Shown in pieces: positions 63,998 to 64,000 of a DNA stretch of 64,000 nucleotides (positions are counted from its first letter, which is position 1; every line of letters begins with the position of its first letter). The stretch covers positions 20,890-84,889 of the forward strand of contig CACYTH010000023.1 in assembly GCA_902777325.1 (NCBI GenBank), written 5' to 3'. The notes beneath the pieces are model-generated. The model saw nothing but the letters and a program-made list of their open reading frames with translations. It ran no database searches and was not told where the DNA came from. This DNA comes from an uncultured Coriobacteriaceae bacterium. Lineage in GTDB: Bacteria > Actinomycetota > Coriobacteriia > Coriobacteriales > Atopobiaceae. The position numbers were made by a program, and so were the translations under genes.

Positions 63998-64000
63998 TCT

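Overview
The window is about 64 kb of GC-rich, densely coded bacterial chromosome. It has strong Shine-Dalgarno sites (AGGAGG type), short intergenic gaps and many short operons. The gene content points to a gut or oral Coriobacteriia member, most like Olsenella/Atopobiaceae: several GH32 sucrases, fused PTS EIIBCA proteins, LplB/YtcP-type ABC permeases with MsmX-type ATPase, CmpB-family membrane proteins and small GG-leader peptides. This placement is an inference from gene types; there is no rRNA or ordinary tRNA gene to test it. No CRISPR array or prophage was seen.

Region 1 (1-13.6 kb): edge fragment of a cytidylate-kinase-like gene, a GH13 alpha-glucosidase, two EamA exporters, a ROK sugar kinase, a PHP-type histidinol phosphatase, a maltose-type O-acetyltransferase, a GH1 6-phospho-beta-glucosidase, a lipoprotein, a Gfo/Idh dehydrogenase fused to a UPF0303 domain, a Cof-type HAD phosphatase, a PlsY-like acyltransferase and a Bcp peroxiredoxin. 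A perfect palindrome with 98-bp arms (9636-9837) lies between two convergent genes.

Region 2 (13.7-39.6 kb) is a sucrose/fructan utilisation island. It holds three GH32 enzymes, fructokinase, two EIIBCA PTS transporters, a complete sugar ABC system (two permeases, binding lipoprotein, ATPase) with a GH32 inside the operon, a YesL/DUF624 pair, three LacI-type repressors and a broken sucrose phosphorylase. Near-identical 18-bp operators (consensus TGnGrGAACGATTyCACA) lie before fructokinase, one PTS gene and one GH32, with a shorter match before the other PTS gene. A second operator type (GTGTGCAnnTGCACAC) links the ABC operon to the repressor at 34.3-35.4 kb. Embedded in the island is a Ro60/TROVE gene preceded by a candidate Y RNA carrying a circularly permuted tRNA mimic.

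Region 3 (39.8-51.6 kb): CorA, two unknown membrane proteins, a microbial PARG macrodomain protein, a glycogen synthase with a long Lys/Ala- and Pro-Glu-rich N-terminal tail, a VanX-type dipeptidase, and a patch of GNAT and HD-domain genes containing a deletion scar that removed the 5' ends of two divergent genes.

Region 4 (51.7-55.3 kb): a cassette of two small peptides, each with a 45-residue leader ending in Gly-Gly at residues 44-45, around two tandem CmpB-family membrane proteins and followed by another membrane protein. This is the best candidate for an undescribed system.

Region 5 (55.3-64 kb): NTF2-like, isochorismatase, zinc-ribbon and MmcQ/YjbR proteins, a RelBE-type toxin-antitoxin pair, two ArsR-type regulators around a radical SAM enzyme, an Old-Yellow-Enzyme-type reductase, then a decayed end with a tyrosine-recombinase fragment, small gene remnants and inverted repeats.
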